Assembly (NCBI GenBank): GCA_023437255.1
Contig: JAEZGR010000099.1
Location: forward strand, 1 to 6,028
Source: Pseudomonadota bacterium
Lineage (GTDB): Bacteria; Pseudomonadota; Gammaproteobacteria; Burkholderiales; Burkholderiaceae_B
Direction: 5' to 3'
Length of the DNA: 6,028 bases
Below are positions 1 to 6,028 of the stretch, piece after piece. Within the stretch, counting starts at the first letter, position 1, and each line of letters starts with the position of its first letter. The notes below the pieces were generated by a model. That model was not told where the DNA came from. It saw only the letters and a list, made by a program, of their open reading frames with translations, and did not search any database. A program made the position numbers and the translations under genes.

Positions 1-1703
1 GTATCTGCTTTGGCTGCGGTTGACGTTGATGCCGACGCAGCCGAAGCCGAAGCCGAAGCCGAAGCCGTAGCTGTAGCCGTAGCTGTAGCCGTAGCTGTAG
101 CCGTAGCCGTAGCCGCAGGGGAGGGCGAGGGCGAAGCGGGAGCCGGACTTGCGGCGCCGCCATTTTCTGCTTCGAGCAGATAACCGATGAACGCTTCTTC
201 AAGATTGCGTGCACCGCGCTTGGCAACCAGGGCCGCGGGCGTGTCGCTGTCGAGGACCTTGCCGGCGTGCATCATCGACATCCGGTCGCAGCGCTCGGCC
301 TCGTTCATGAAGTGCGTGGAGATAAAGAGAGTCACCCCCTCGTTGCGTGACAGGTCGACCAGATGACGCCAGAACGCGTCGCGCGCAACGGGGTCGACGC
401 CGGAGGTCGGCTCGTCGAGGATCAGGATCTCGGGACGGTGCACCATGGCCACTGCCAAAGAGAGCCGCTGTCGCATGCCCAGCGGCAGCTTTGCGGGTAA
501 GGCATCGCGTTCCTCGGTGAGGTCGAACCGCTCCAGCATTTCTTCGACGCGGGCGGGACGCTCGGAGGCGGGCACGTGGAACAACTGCGCGTGCAGCATC
601 AGATTCTGTTCCACGGTCAGTTCGCCATACAGCGAGAAGGACTGTGACATGTAGCCGACCCGGGCGCGCGTGCCCATGTCGTGTGGATCGATCTCCTTGC
701 CAAACAGCCATGCCTTGCCCTCGGTCGGTGGCAGCAGCCCCGTGAGCATCTTCATGGTGGTGGACTTGCCGCAACCGTTGGAGCCGAGAAAGCCGAAGAT
801 CTCGCCCTTGCGGATCCGGAAGCTCACGTTGTCGACGGCGGTGAACTCGCCGAAACGCATGGTGAGACCTTGCGCCTCAATCGCGATATCGTGGTCGGCA
901 TTTTGTGGCAGTGGCGGAATCTCCACCTGCCTGTGCCCGGCCTTGCGCGCCTCGGGCAGCATTGCCAGAAAGGCGGCTTCCAGGGTGGCGGAGGCGGTAC
1001 GTTCCAGCAACGCTTGCGGCGTGCCGGTGGCCAGGATCTGGCCCTCATCCATGGCCACCAGCTGATCGAAGCGCTGGGCTTCGTCCATGTATGCGGTGGC
1101 TACCAACACTGTCATGCCCGGGCGTTGGGCGCGGATCCGTGCGATCAAGTCCCAGAATTGCGCACGCGCCAGGGGATCCACCCCTGTCGTGGGTTCGTCG
1201 AGAATCAGCAGGTCCGGGTCGTGAATGAGGGCGCAGCACAGCCCGAGCTTCTGCTTCATGCCCCCCGACAGTTTGCCTGCCGGCCGGCCCAGAAAGGGAT
1301 GCAGACCGGTGCTGCGGGTCAGGTCATCGATGCGCTGGCGGCGTTCTGCCGCGTTATGCCCAAAAAGCCGTCCAAAGAATTGAAGGTTTTCCTCGACGGA
1401 GAGCGTGGGGTACAGGTTCTTGCCCAGGCCCTGCGGCATGTAGGCGATGCGCGGCCCAACGCGCGTGCGCTGGCTCCGCAGTGCCAGGTCTGCACCCAAC
1501 ACATGAACTTCGCCCGTCTGAATTCGGCGTGCGCCGGCAACCAGCGCGAGCAGGCTCGACTTGCCGACCCCGTCCGGGCCGATGAGGCCCGTGACACCGC
1601 CGGCCTCGATGTCAAGCGAAAGGTCGTTCAGTGCGAGGGTCTTGCCATAGGAAAGACTCACGCCACGCAAGCTGACGACGGCGGTGCCCATGCCAGCGCT
1701 CAT
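1..1703 (-). CDS. rbbA: RbbA-type ABC transporter, tandem ATPase domains (3' end outside window)
   Basis: This frame stays open from the ATG at 1703-1701 to the left edge, giving 567 visible residues; the E. coli family member is about 910. NBD1 (residues about 8-240) has Walker [10 protein letters not shown] at 42-50, Q-loop Q91, signature LSGGM at 145-149, Walker B LLILDE ending at E170 and D-loop GVDP. NBD2 (about 273-512) has Walker [10 protein letters not shown] at 307-315, Q-loop Q354, signature LPLGM at 406-410, Walker B ending at E431 and H-loop H464. Both domains closely resemble E. coli RbbA (YhiH), as I remember it. An Ala/Pro/Ser/Thr-rich linker starts near 517, where the permease half should follow. 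The gene lies 4 bases after the HlyD gene, with ribosome-binding site GGGAG 9 bases before the ATG, so the two are probably cotranscribed. E. coli RbbA is reported as a ribosome-associated ATPase; with a HlyD partner, an export role is equally plausible. Family assignment is firm; the substrate is unknown. Confidence 0.95.
   Translation of the reverse strand, partial: MSAGMGTAVVSLRGVSLSYGKTLALNDLSLDIEAGGVTGLIGPDGVGKSSLLALVAGARRIQTGEVHVLGADLALRSQRTRVGPRIAYMPQGLGKNLYPTLSVEENLQFFGRLFGHNAAERRQRIDDLTRSTGLHPFLGRPAGKLSGGMKQKLGLCCALIHDPDLLILDEPTTGVDPLARAQFWDLIARIRAQRPGMTVLVATAYMDEAQRFDQLVAMDEGQILATGTPQALLERTASATLEAAFLAMLPEARKAGHRQVEIPPLPQNADHDIAIEAQGLTMRFGEFTAVDNVSFRIRKGEIFGFLGSNGCGKSTTMKMLTGLLPPTEGKAWLFGKEIDPHDMGTRARVGYMSQSFSLYGELTVEQNLMLHAQLFHVPASERPARVEEMLERFDLTEERDALPAKLPLGMRQRLSLAVAMVHRPEILILDEPTSGVDPVARDAFWRHLVDLSRNEGVTLFISTHFMNEAERCDRMSMMHAGKVLDSDTPAALVAKRGARNLEEAFIGYLLEAENGGAASPAPASPSPSPAATATATATATATATATASASASASAASASTSTAAKAD
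41..112 (-). repeat. Coding hexanucleotide microsatellite, 12 units, in rbbA linker
   Basis: On the + strand there are twelve uninterrupted 6-base units: four CCGAAG (41-64), then eight of CCGTAG or CTGTAG (65-112). On the coding strand these read CTACGG/CTACAG and CTTCGG. Frame-adjusted they encode alternating Ala-Thr (8 units) and Ala-Ser (4 units), about residues 531-555 of the RbbA-like protein. The Thr part has a 12-base higher-order period, with CTACAG alternating with CTACGG three times, which suggests growth by duplication. Because the unit is 6 bases, gain or loss of units would change linker length without breaking the frame. Flanking codons are also Ala/Ser/Pro/Thr-rich (residues 517-564). 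Confidence 0.95.
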
Positions 1704-1707
1704 GCGC

Positions 1708-2817
1708 TCACGCTCCCTTTTCGTTGGCGTCTTGAGCGGGCTGGCCGATGTTGGGGGTCAGTTCTGCAGGCCATTGAACGTCGGCATCGACCTTGACCCA
1801 GGTGACGCCAGGCAAGCCGGTTTTCACATACTCGAGATACGCCTCGAGCAGGGGCGGTGGAATGCGGGCGCGCACGCGGAACATCAGCTTCTGGCGTTCG
1901 CTTTCTGTTTCCACGGTCTTTGGCGTGAACTGCGCCGTACTGGCGACGAAACTGATTTCTGCCGGGATCACGTACTGGGGTGCGGTGTCGAGAATGATCC
2001 GTGCTTCACCACCCAGCGCAAGGCGCCCCGCGTACTGTTCGGGCAGGAAGAAAGTCATATACACATCAGAAAGATCGACCAGGTTCAGCACCTTGCCACC
2101 GGCACCCAGCACTTCACCGGTCTGGGCCACCAGAAACTGCACGCGGCCATTGCGAGGGGCACGCAGTATGGAATCGGCAATATCGGCCTCGACGCGGGCC
2201 ACCGTGGCGGCTGCGGCCTCTGCCCGTGACATGGCGCCCGTGTGCTGGGCTTCGGCCGCCTGCACGGCCGCTTCCGCGGCGATGACTTGTGCACGTGCCG
2301 CCGTCAGGGCCGCTTCGGTGCTCAGTACGGAAGTGCGGTCGTCGTCGAGCTGCTGGCGCGACGTAGCACCCTGGCCCGCCAGGGAGCGCGAGCGCTGCAG
2401 GCGTTGATTTGCGGCATCGAGTTCGGCCTGTCTCTGCAGTACCACGGCCTGGGCCGCCGCAACGTCGCTTTGCCGCAACGCAATCTGCGCCTTGGCTGCC
2501 GCCACGCCGTGCACGGCCTCTTGATGCGAAGCCTTTGCTTCGGCGAGCTGGGCTTCGAGTGTGGTGATCTGCATGCGAGCCAATGGTTGGCCCTGACGCA
2601 CGAAGTCGCCTTCCTTTACTAGAATTTCTTCGATGCGCCCGGCAAATTTTGCCGCCACGTCGACCTCCGTGGCTTCGATACGGCCGTTGCCGCTTGCGAA
2701 GCCCGGGCCAGGGCCCGTGTCACGCAGACTCTGCCACCCGTACCAGGCAGCCAGGGCGACGACGGCGAGAATGACAACTGGAGTGGCAATACGAGACCAA
2801 CTGCGGCGTGCGGCCAT
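1708..2817 (-). CDS. yhiI: HlyD-family periplasmic adaptor (membrane fusion protein), YhiI-like
   Basis: This 369-residue protein is near the length of E. coli YhiI (about 355). One membrane helix near residues 11-27 follows a basic start (MAARRSWSR), so the protein should be anchored in the inner membrane with its body in the periplasm. A first half-lipoyl segment (about 45-83, with [17 protein letters not shown]) leads into a long Ala/Gln-rich coiled-coil hairpin (about 85-215). The second lipoyl half follows (about 218-250, [10 protein letters not shown]) and then a beta-barrel region ending in the typical [19 protein letters not shown] stretch (297-315). Such adaptors bridge an inner-membrane transporter to an outer-membrane channel such as TolC. 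The partner here is surely the RbbA-type ABC protein that starts 4 bases downstream. The start is supported by GAGG 7 bases upstream. No outer-membrane channel gene is visible. The exported substrate cannot be deduced. Confidence 0.93.
   Translation of the reverse strand: MAARRSWSRIATPVVILAVVALAAWYGWQSLRDTGPGPGFASGNGRIEATEVDVAAKFAGRIEEILVKEGDFVRQGQPLARMQITTLEAQLAEAKASHQEAVHGVAAAKAQIALRQSDVAAAQAVVLQRQAELDAANQRLQRSRSLAGQGATSRQQLDDDRTSVLSTEAALTAARAQVIAAEAAVQAAEAQHTGAMSRAEAAAATVARVEADIADSILRAPRNGRVQFLVAQTGEVLGAGGKVLNLVDLSDVYMTFFLPEQYAGRLALGGEARIILDTAPQYVIPAEISFVASTAQFTPKTVETESERQKLMFRVRARIPPPLLEAYLEYVKTGLPGVTWVKVDADVQWPAELTPNIGQPAQDANEKGA
1713..1717 (-). promoter_or_regulatory. Ribosome-binding site of rbbA
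   Basis: GGGAG on the minus strand lies 9 bases before the ATG at 1703-1701, inside the last codons of the upstream HlyD gene. It supports this ATG over the in-frame ATG four codons further in, and indicates translation directly after the TGA of the preceding gene. Confidence 0.7.
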
Positions 2818-2882
2818 GGAGTAACCTCGTCAGGGAAGATGTTACAAGTATACCTTGGGGTTACTACTGAGACCGCTCGAAT
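2818..2882 (-). promoter_or_regulatory. Intergenic region with candidate promoter of the yhiI-rbbA operon
   Basis: This 65-base gap is the only sizeable one in the window. On the minus strand it holds TATACT (2852-2847), a 5-of-6 match to the sigma-70 -10 box, which would give a short leader of about 20-25 bases. No convincing -35 hexamer sits 16-18 bases upstream (CGGTCT at 17), so the promoter is either weak or activator-dependent. An imperfect dyad, CAAG-TATAC-CTTG (2845-2857), overlaps the -10, a position where a repressor such as a TetR-type protein could act. GTTAC-type pentamers occur at 2821-2825 (inverted), 2841-2845 and 2860-2864. I see no intrinsic terminator for the preceding gene, so readthrough from upstream is possible. 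Promoter assignment is tentative. Confidence 0.4.
2825..2828 (-). promoter_or_regulatory. Ribosome-binding site of the HlyD-family gene
   Basis: GAGG on the minus strand lies 7 bases before the ATG at 2817-2815. It supports that start and shows that translation initiates independently here, unlike the closely packed junctions elsewhere in the window. Confidence 0.6.
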
Positions 2883-4367
2883 TCAGCCGTTCATGGCCAG
2901 TCTTTTCAGTCGACCATGACGTCGCGTCTCGGCAACCACGTCGCCGAACGTAAGCAGCCCGCGTGCCTTGAGGGCGGGTATGAGCTTGAGCAGCGCCTCG
3001 GCGGTTGCAGTGGCATCGCCAATAGCGGTATGGCGCAGCGCTTCAGGAAGCGGGATGTCGAGCCGGGCGGTGAGGGCATCGAGACTGTGATTTGCGGATT
3101 CGCCATACACGATGGCGGAAAGCAGGACGGTGTCGAGGACCGGGTGATCGAATCGCACCCCGATATGGACCTCGTCGCGTCGCAGGAATGCCAGGTCAAA
3201 ATCGGCGTTATGTGCCACCAGCACGGCCCCCTGGGCGAAACGGTATAGGCGGCGCGCCACCGTTTCGATACCGGGCGCATCGGCCACCATCGTATCGGTG
3301 ATGCCATGAATTTGGGTGGACGATGAAGGAATCGGGCGGCCCGGATTCACCAGTGTGTCGAGCACTTCGGTATCGATCCGTCGGCCATTCACAATGCGCA
3401 CGGCGGCAAGCTGAACGATCTCGTCGCCACTGCCCGGCAGCAGGCCGGTGGTTTCGGTGTCGAACACCACGTAGGTCAGTTCGTCGATCGGGCACTCATT
3501 GAATTCGCCACTGCGACTCTTCGAAAGCAGCTTGAAATCATAGGCAACCTGCCGCGGCGCGGTGGCGGGCACGTGGGGCACGGTATCGGCGCGTTCCAAC
3601 GACAGCACGTAGGCTGAGTCGCTGTCTTCGGGCGTGGCGAGCAGGTCGGTGACCAGCAGGCGCAGACGGGCGAGCAACGCCTGGCCCTCAGACGTGTGGC
3701 AGATGACCTCGACCTCGCTGTCGATGTCGGGGCTCTGCTGCAGCTTGGCATACGCAGCCGTGATTGGCGCTTCGTCGATGTAGTCGAACAGGCTGCGGTC
3801 GAGGCAGGGTGCATCGGTCTCCGGTTGCCCGAGAAGCTCGCGCGCGAGGCCGTTGTAGAGCGCCAGCCTGTGGTCGGGCGTGCATAGCGCAATGCCCACC
3901 GGTACGTCGGCCATGAGCCTGAGCAGGCGTTCTTTCTCCATGACCTGCTGGGTGGTTTCGCGTGCCACGGCTTCAGCCAGTTCGTTGCGCGCCTCATTTA
4001 GATGGCGCATCAACGCTGTCGCTGCCGGGGCAAGATCGCCCAGGTGGCGGGCCTTCATGTCGCTCAGTTCACCCTTGATGTTGGCCTGTGTTCGCGCGCG
4101 CAGCTCGCCCGCCAGATGTTCGATGGGTTTGGCGACGTTCTCGTCGAACAGGCGCCAGACGCCGAGGATCAATCCCAGTGCCAGGAAGCCGGCAAGGGTA
4201 CCGCCTGAAATCACTGCGGTCAGCGCGTCAGGGTGAGGGTTGCGCTGATAACCTACGTACAGCGCCGCGGTCAGCGCCAGCGCAATGCTGCCGGCCAGCG
4301 CGGCAAACAGCAGGAAGATGCGCAGCCTCAGGCTGAAACGATGAATATTCGGCAGGCGCTGCGGCAT
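2883..4367 (-). CDS. Membrane-anchored HAMP/PAS-like protein with DEDDh 3'-5' exonuclease domain
   Basis: This 494-residue protein has two membrane helices (about 17-40 and 49-73) around a short periplasmic loop. A HAMP-like linker and helical stretch (about 74-150) follows, then a PAS-like region (about 150-260, starting LLRLMADVPVGIALCTPDHR). The C-terminal DnaQ/DNA polymerase III epsilon-type exonuclease domain spans about 298-465. All DEDDh catalytic positions are present: D303 and E305 in FDTETTG, D391 in HNADFD, and H446 with D451 in HTAIGD. It should be an active cytoplasmic nuclease tethered to the inner membrane, degrading DNA, RNA or small nucleic-acid products 3' to 5'. It is not the replicative proofreader, which has no membrane segments. 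The start follows the upstream stop by 3 bases with no clear ribosome-binding site, so translational coupling is likely. DnaQ-like genes commonly neighbour DUF294 nucleotidyltransferases in proteobacteria, as here. Exonuclease identity is secure; HAMP and PAS calls rest on shape and position. Confidence 0.9.
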   Translation of the reverse strand: MPQRLPNIHRFSLRLRIFLLFAALAGSIALALTAALYVGYQRNPHPDALTAVISGGTLAGFLALGLILGVWRLFDENVAKPIEHLAGELRARTQANIKGELSDMKARHLGDLAPAATALMRHLNEARNELAEAVARETTQQVMEKERLLRLMADVPVGIALCTPDHRLALYNGLARELLGQPETDAPCLDRSLFDYIDEAPITAAYAKLQQSPDIDSEVEVICHTSEGQALLARLRLLVTDLLATPEDSDSAYVLSLERADTVPHVPATAPRQVAYDFKLLSKSRSGEFNECPIDELTYVVFDTETTGLLPGSGDEIVQLAAVRIVNGRRIDTEVLDTLVNPGRPIPSSSTQIHGITDTMVADAPGIETVARRLYRFAQGAVLVAHNADFDLAFLRRDEVHIGVRFDHPVLDTVLLSAIVYGESANHSLDALTARLDIPLPEALRHTAIGDATATAEALLKLIPALKARGLLTFGDVVAETRRHGRLKRLAMNG

Positions 4368-4370
4368 GGC

Positions 4371-4910
4371 TTAAGCGGGTACGGCGGCACCGCAGGCCGC
4401 CCGCAAGACCGGGCTGTCTGCGTCGAGGCTTTGCCATTGTGCGCCTTCGAGTATGCCGTTGGCGTCGATATGAGCCCCGCCAATGAGATCGGCGCCCAGC
4501 TTCTGCCTGCAGTCGAATGCCATGGGTACCGAGCGGGTCGGGTGCCAGCGCTCTACCAGCAATACTTCGGTCACGACAAGCCCCGGGCGTTCGGCTGATT
4601 CCACGCGATTGCGGGTGTCGAGCGCCATGAATCGGACAGTGACGGGTTGGAGATAGGTCCACGGAGCCCAGAACGCACTGCGCTCGCCTTTGCCGACGAT
4701 GGCGACCGAAGCCGGCAGCGCCGATGTGATGCGGTCGAACCAGGAGTATTCATTCCAGACGCTGTAGCCGATCATGCTGGCGCCGATTACTGCGGGCATG
4801 AGCCAGCGCGGTGCGCTGCGGCCCGTACGGCGCAGGGTATGGCGAACAATGTAAATGAGGCAGGCCGCAAAGATGCCGATGGCCGCCATGGAGAGAAGAT
4901 CTACCCACAT
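4371..4910 (-). CDS. Hypothetical two-helix membrane protein with predicted periplasmic domain
   Basis: I do not recognise this 179-residue protein. Two hydrophobic helices (about 5-23 and 37-51) flank a strongly basic loop (RHTLRRTGRSAPRW, 23-36). By the positive-inside rule the loop is cytoplasmic, which puts both ends and the C-terminal domain of about 125 residues in the periplasm. That domain begins with an aromatic stretch (NEYSWF, 53-58) and carries two cysteines, C134 and C173, that could pair. There is no lipobox or catalytic motif I can name. The gene sits 9 bases after the DUF294 gene and 3 bases before the exonuclease gene, so it is almost certainly in their operon and may act with the membrane-bound exonuclease. 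The start is supported by AAGGA 6 bases upstream. Coding status rests on the good ribosome-binding site, the tight packing and the coherent topology. Confidence 0.8.
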   Translation of the reverse strand: MWVDLLSMAAIGIFAACLIYIVRHTLRRTGRSAPRWLMPAVIGASMIGYSVWNEYSWFDRITSALPASVAIVGKGERSAFWAPWTYLQPVTVRFMALDTRNRVESAERPGLVVTEVLLVERWHPTRSVPMAFDCRQKLGADLIGGAHIDANGILEGAQWQSLDADSPVLRAACGAAVPA

Positions 4911-4916
4911 AGTGAT

Positions 4917-4922
4917 TCCTTA
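4917..4922 (-). promoter_or_regulatory. Ribosome-binding site overlapping the upstream stop codon
   Basis: On the minus strand TAAGGA combines the TAA stop of the DUF294 gene (4922-4920) with an AAGGA Shine-Dalgarno core, 6 bases before the ATG at 4910-4908. This arrangement decides the start of the 179-residue gene and suggests that its translation is coupled to that of the upstream gene. Confidence 0.75.
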
Positions 4923-6028
4923 GCGCAGTGCGCCTTTGTCGTGGCCGATGGCGGCCTGCATTGTGCGTACTACGACAAACGCATCACGCAAGTGATTGCG
5001 TTCGAAGTCTGAAAGATCGGCCGGAGCCAGATAGTTGCTGATTTCACGGCCTTCCTTGATAAGGTGAGCCTGGTTCTGCAGCCGAAGCATGGCAATGACG
5101 TCGTAGGCTTCGATCAGATCGCGCGCGCCCGATTCAGAAATGACGCCCGCCTCTTGAGCGGCAAGCAGCCGGCTGCGGGTGTTCACGTCAGTGATACGAC
5201 CCTGCAGCGCATAGACGCGTGCCAAGTCGGTGACCGGAATGACGCCGTTGTGCTTCATGTCGATATGGTTTCGATACGGGCCTGTGCGTACCGTGGAAAA
5301 CCCCCGTATGAGACCCAGTGGCGGGACGTGTTTGAGGCTGTTGGCAACCATGTGCGCCACGAAGATCGAATTGCGCGACGCCATCTCGAGTGTTTCTGCC
5401 TGTAGGTCACGATACAGAGACGCCGAGCCGCCGATCGGGCGCAGATCAAACATGACAGATGCGAGCATCTGCGACTGCGGCTCATGAGTGACCGCCCATT
5501 CCTGAAAATACTTGCGCCACACCCGTACGGGCTGGCACCAGCGCGGATTCGTCGCCATCATGTCGCCGGGGCAATACACATACCCGCATTCGTTCAGCCC
5601 GTCGCTGACTCTGTGCGCGAGTGCTGCGAAGTAGGGCATGTCGGCCTGAGTGACGCTGTCATCGAGAAACAGGCAGTTGTCTTGATCGGACAGCCCGGAT
5701 TGTTCCTGCCGCCCCTGACTGCCACAGGCGAGCCACAGGTAAGGAACAGGTGCGGGGCCGAGCTCTGCTTCCGCCATGGCAAGCAGCCGCCGGGTGATGG
5801 TATCGGCGACATCGGTGATCAGCCGGGTCACCACTTCGTGCGCCTGGTTGGCGCCCACCAGCTGGAGCAGCAGGCGTGGTATGCGATGACTGACTTCTGC
5901 CATGTCAGCGACACTTTCGGCCCGCATGATGTCTTTCACGAGTGCCGCCGCGGTCGAGGCCTGGAAGCGAGTGATGTCCGTCTGTGTGATCATGCCCACG
6001 AAGTGCCCCTCCTCGGCGATGGGCAGGT
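4920..6028 (-). CDS. CBS-domain/DUF294 putative nucleotidyltransferase (5' end outside window)
   Basis: The frame is open to the right edge, giving 368 visible residues; full COG2905 proteins are usually over 600. The first visible residues (LPIAEEGHFVGMITQTD) are the end of a CBS domain, so the GTG at 5999 is internal and not the true start. The DUF294 nucleotidyltransferase domain follows, with the signature GSQGRQE (102-108) and SDQDN (113-117). These supply the glycine-serine loop and the paired aspartates (D114, D116) that bind metal and nucleotide in GlnD-like enzymes. FDLRPIGGS lies further on, and the C-terminal helical DUF294_C part includes HIDMKHNGVIPV and DLARVYALQGRI. The missing N-terminus would normally hold a cyclic-nucleotide-binding-like domain and another CBS domain, which bind adenine nucleotides. 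It is probably a cytoplasmic protein that modifies a partner or makes a nucleotide product in response to energy state. The target is unknown. It appears to lead the operon with the next two genes. Confidence 0.92.
   Translation of the reverse strand, partial: LPIAEEGHFVGMITQTDITRFQASTAAALVKDIMRAESVADMAEVSHRIPRLLLQLVGANQAHEVVTRLITDVADTITRRLLAMAEAELGPAPVPYLWLACGSQGRQEQSGLSDQDNCLFLDDSVTQADMPYFAALAHRVSDGLNECGYVYCPGDMMATNPRWCQPVRVWRKYFQEWAVTHEPQSQMLASVMFDLRPIGGSASLYRDLQAETLEMASRNSIFVAHMVANSLKHVPPLGLIRGFSTVRTGPYRNHIDMKHNGVIPVTDLARVYALQGRITDVNTRSRLLAAQEAGVISESGARDLIEAYDVIAMLRLQNQAHLIKEGREISNYLAPADLSDFERNHLRDAFVVVRTMQAAIGHDKGALR

Noticed and set aside
41..112. CRISPR array or intergenic satellite
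   Set aside because: The units are 6 bases with no spacers, and they lie in frame within the rbbA coding sequence.
199..774. A 191-codon minus-strand open frame inside the rbbA region
   Set aside because: The Arg/His/Ala-rich translation comes from a shifted frame. The true frame on the same strand shows Walker A, signature, Walker B and H-loop of NBD2 across these bases.
681..1796. A 371-codon open frame on the + strand
   Set aside because: It lies antisense to the rbbA frame, which matches RbbA motif by motif. The translation is low-complexity and resembles no protein; such mirror frames are common opposite GC-rich genes.
2845..2857. SoxR/MerR-type operator
   Set aside because: The CAAG/CTTG arms recall a SoxR site, but the spacer is 5 bases instead of 4, the outer arms do not match, and the dyad sits on the -10 box rather than between -35 and -10.
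2865..2915. Rho-independent terminator after the exonuclease gene
   Set aside because: I find no stable GC-rich hairpin followed by a T run on the minus strand. GACTG occurs twice around AAAA, but as a direct, not inverted, repeat.
3476..3997. A 173-codon minus-strand open frame within the exonuclease gene
   Set aside because: It is out of frame with the PAS-like and exonuclease coding sequence, and its Arg/Ser/Cys-rich translation has no domain.
5997..5999. GTG as the start codon of the DUF294 gene
   Set aside because: The frame continues upstream through LPIAEEGHF, the conserved end of a CBS domain, to the window edge, so this codon encodes an internal valine.

Overview
The window is a GC-rich, gene-dense stretch of bacterial chromosome. 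All five supportable genes lie on the minus strand, so it reads right to left. Protein resemblance (a YhiI/RbbA efflux pair and a COG2905 CBS/DUF294 protein next to a DnaQ-like exonuclease) and codon use suggest a proteobacterium. I favour a betaproteobacterium (Burkholderiales or Rhodocyclales), but the sequence does not fix the genus. There is no tRNA, rRNA, insertion sequence, integrase or CRISPR array, and no gene-free stretch over 300 bases.

Region 1 (6028 down to 2883) is a tightly packed three-gene block. It starts with the C-terminal part of a CBS-domain/DUF294 putative nucleotidyltransferase (5' end outside the window). A 179-aa two-helix membrane protein of unknown function follows after 9 bases. 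Then, after 3 bases, comes a 494-aa membrane protein that joins two transmembrane helices, a HAMP-like linker and a PAS-like region to a complete DEDDh (DnaQ/DNA polymerase III epsilon-type) 3'-5' exonuclease. In other proteobacteria a DUF294 nucleotidyltransferase and a DnaQ-like exonuclease are often neighbours near an acetate/solute symporter. The membrane-anchored sensor-like form and the small membrane partner make this copy notable.

Region 2 (2882-2818) is a 65-base gap with a plausible promoter (-10 TATACT), an imperfect dyad over it and three GTTAC-type pentamers. Region 3 (2817 down to 1) is an efflux operon: a HlyD-family periplasmic adaptor (YhiI-like), then, after 4 bases, the N-terminal 567 residues of an RbbA-type ABC protein with two ATPase domains. 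The RbbA reading frame stays open to the left edge. Its permease half, and probably a YhhJ-like permease gene, should lie beyond the window.

The most interesting points are: (a) the predicted nucleotidyltransferase/membrane protein/membrane exonuclease cassette, whose biochemical purpose is unknown; (b) a 12-unit hexanucleotide microsatellite inside rbbA encoding an (Ala-Thr)8(Ala-Ser)4 linker between the ATPase and permease parts; (c) complementary loss of catalytic motifs in the two RbbA ATPase domains, predicting one competent and one degenerate ATP site.
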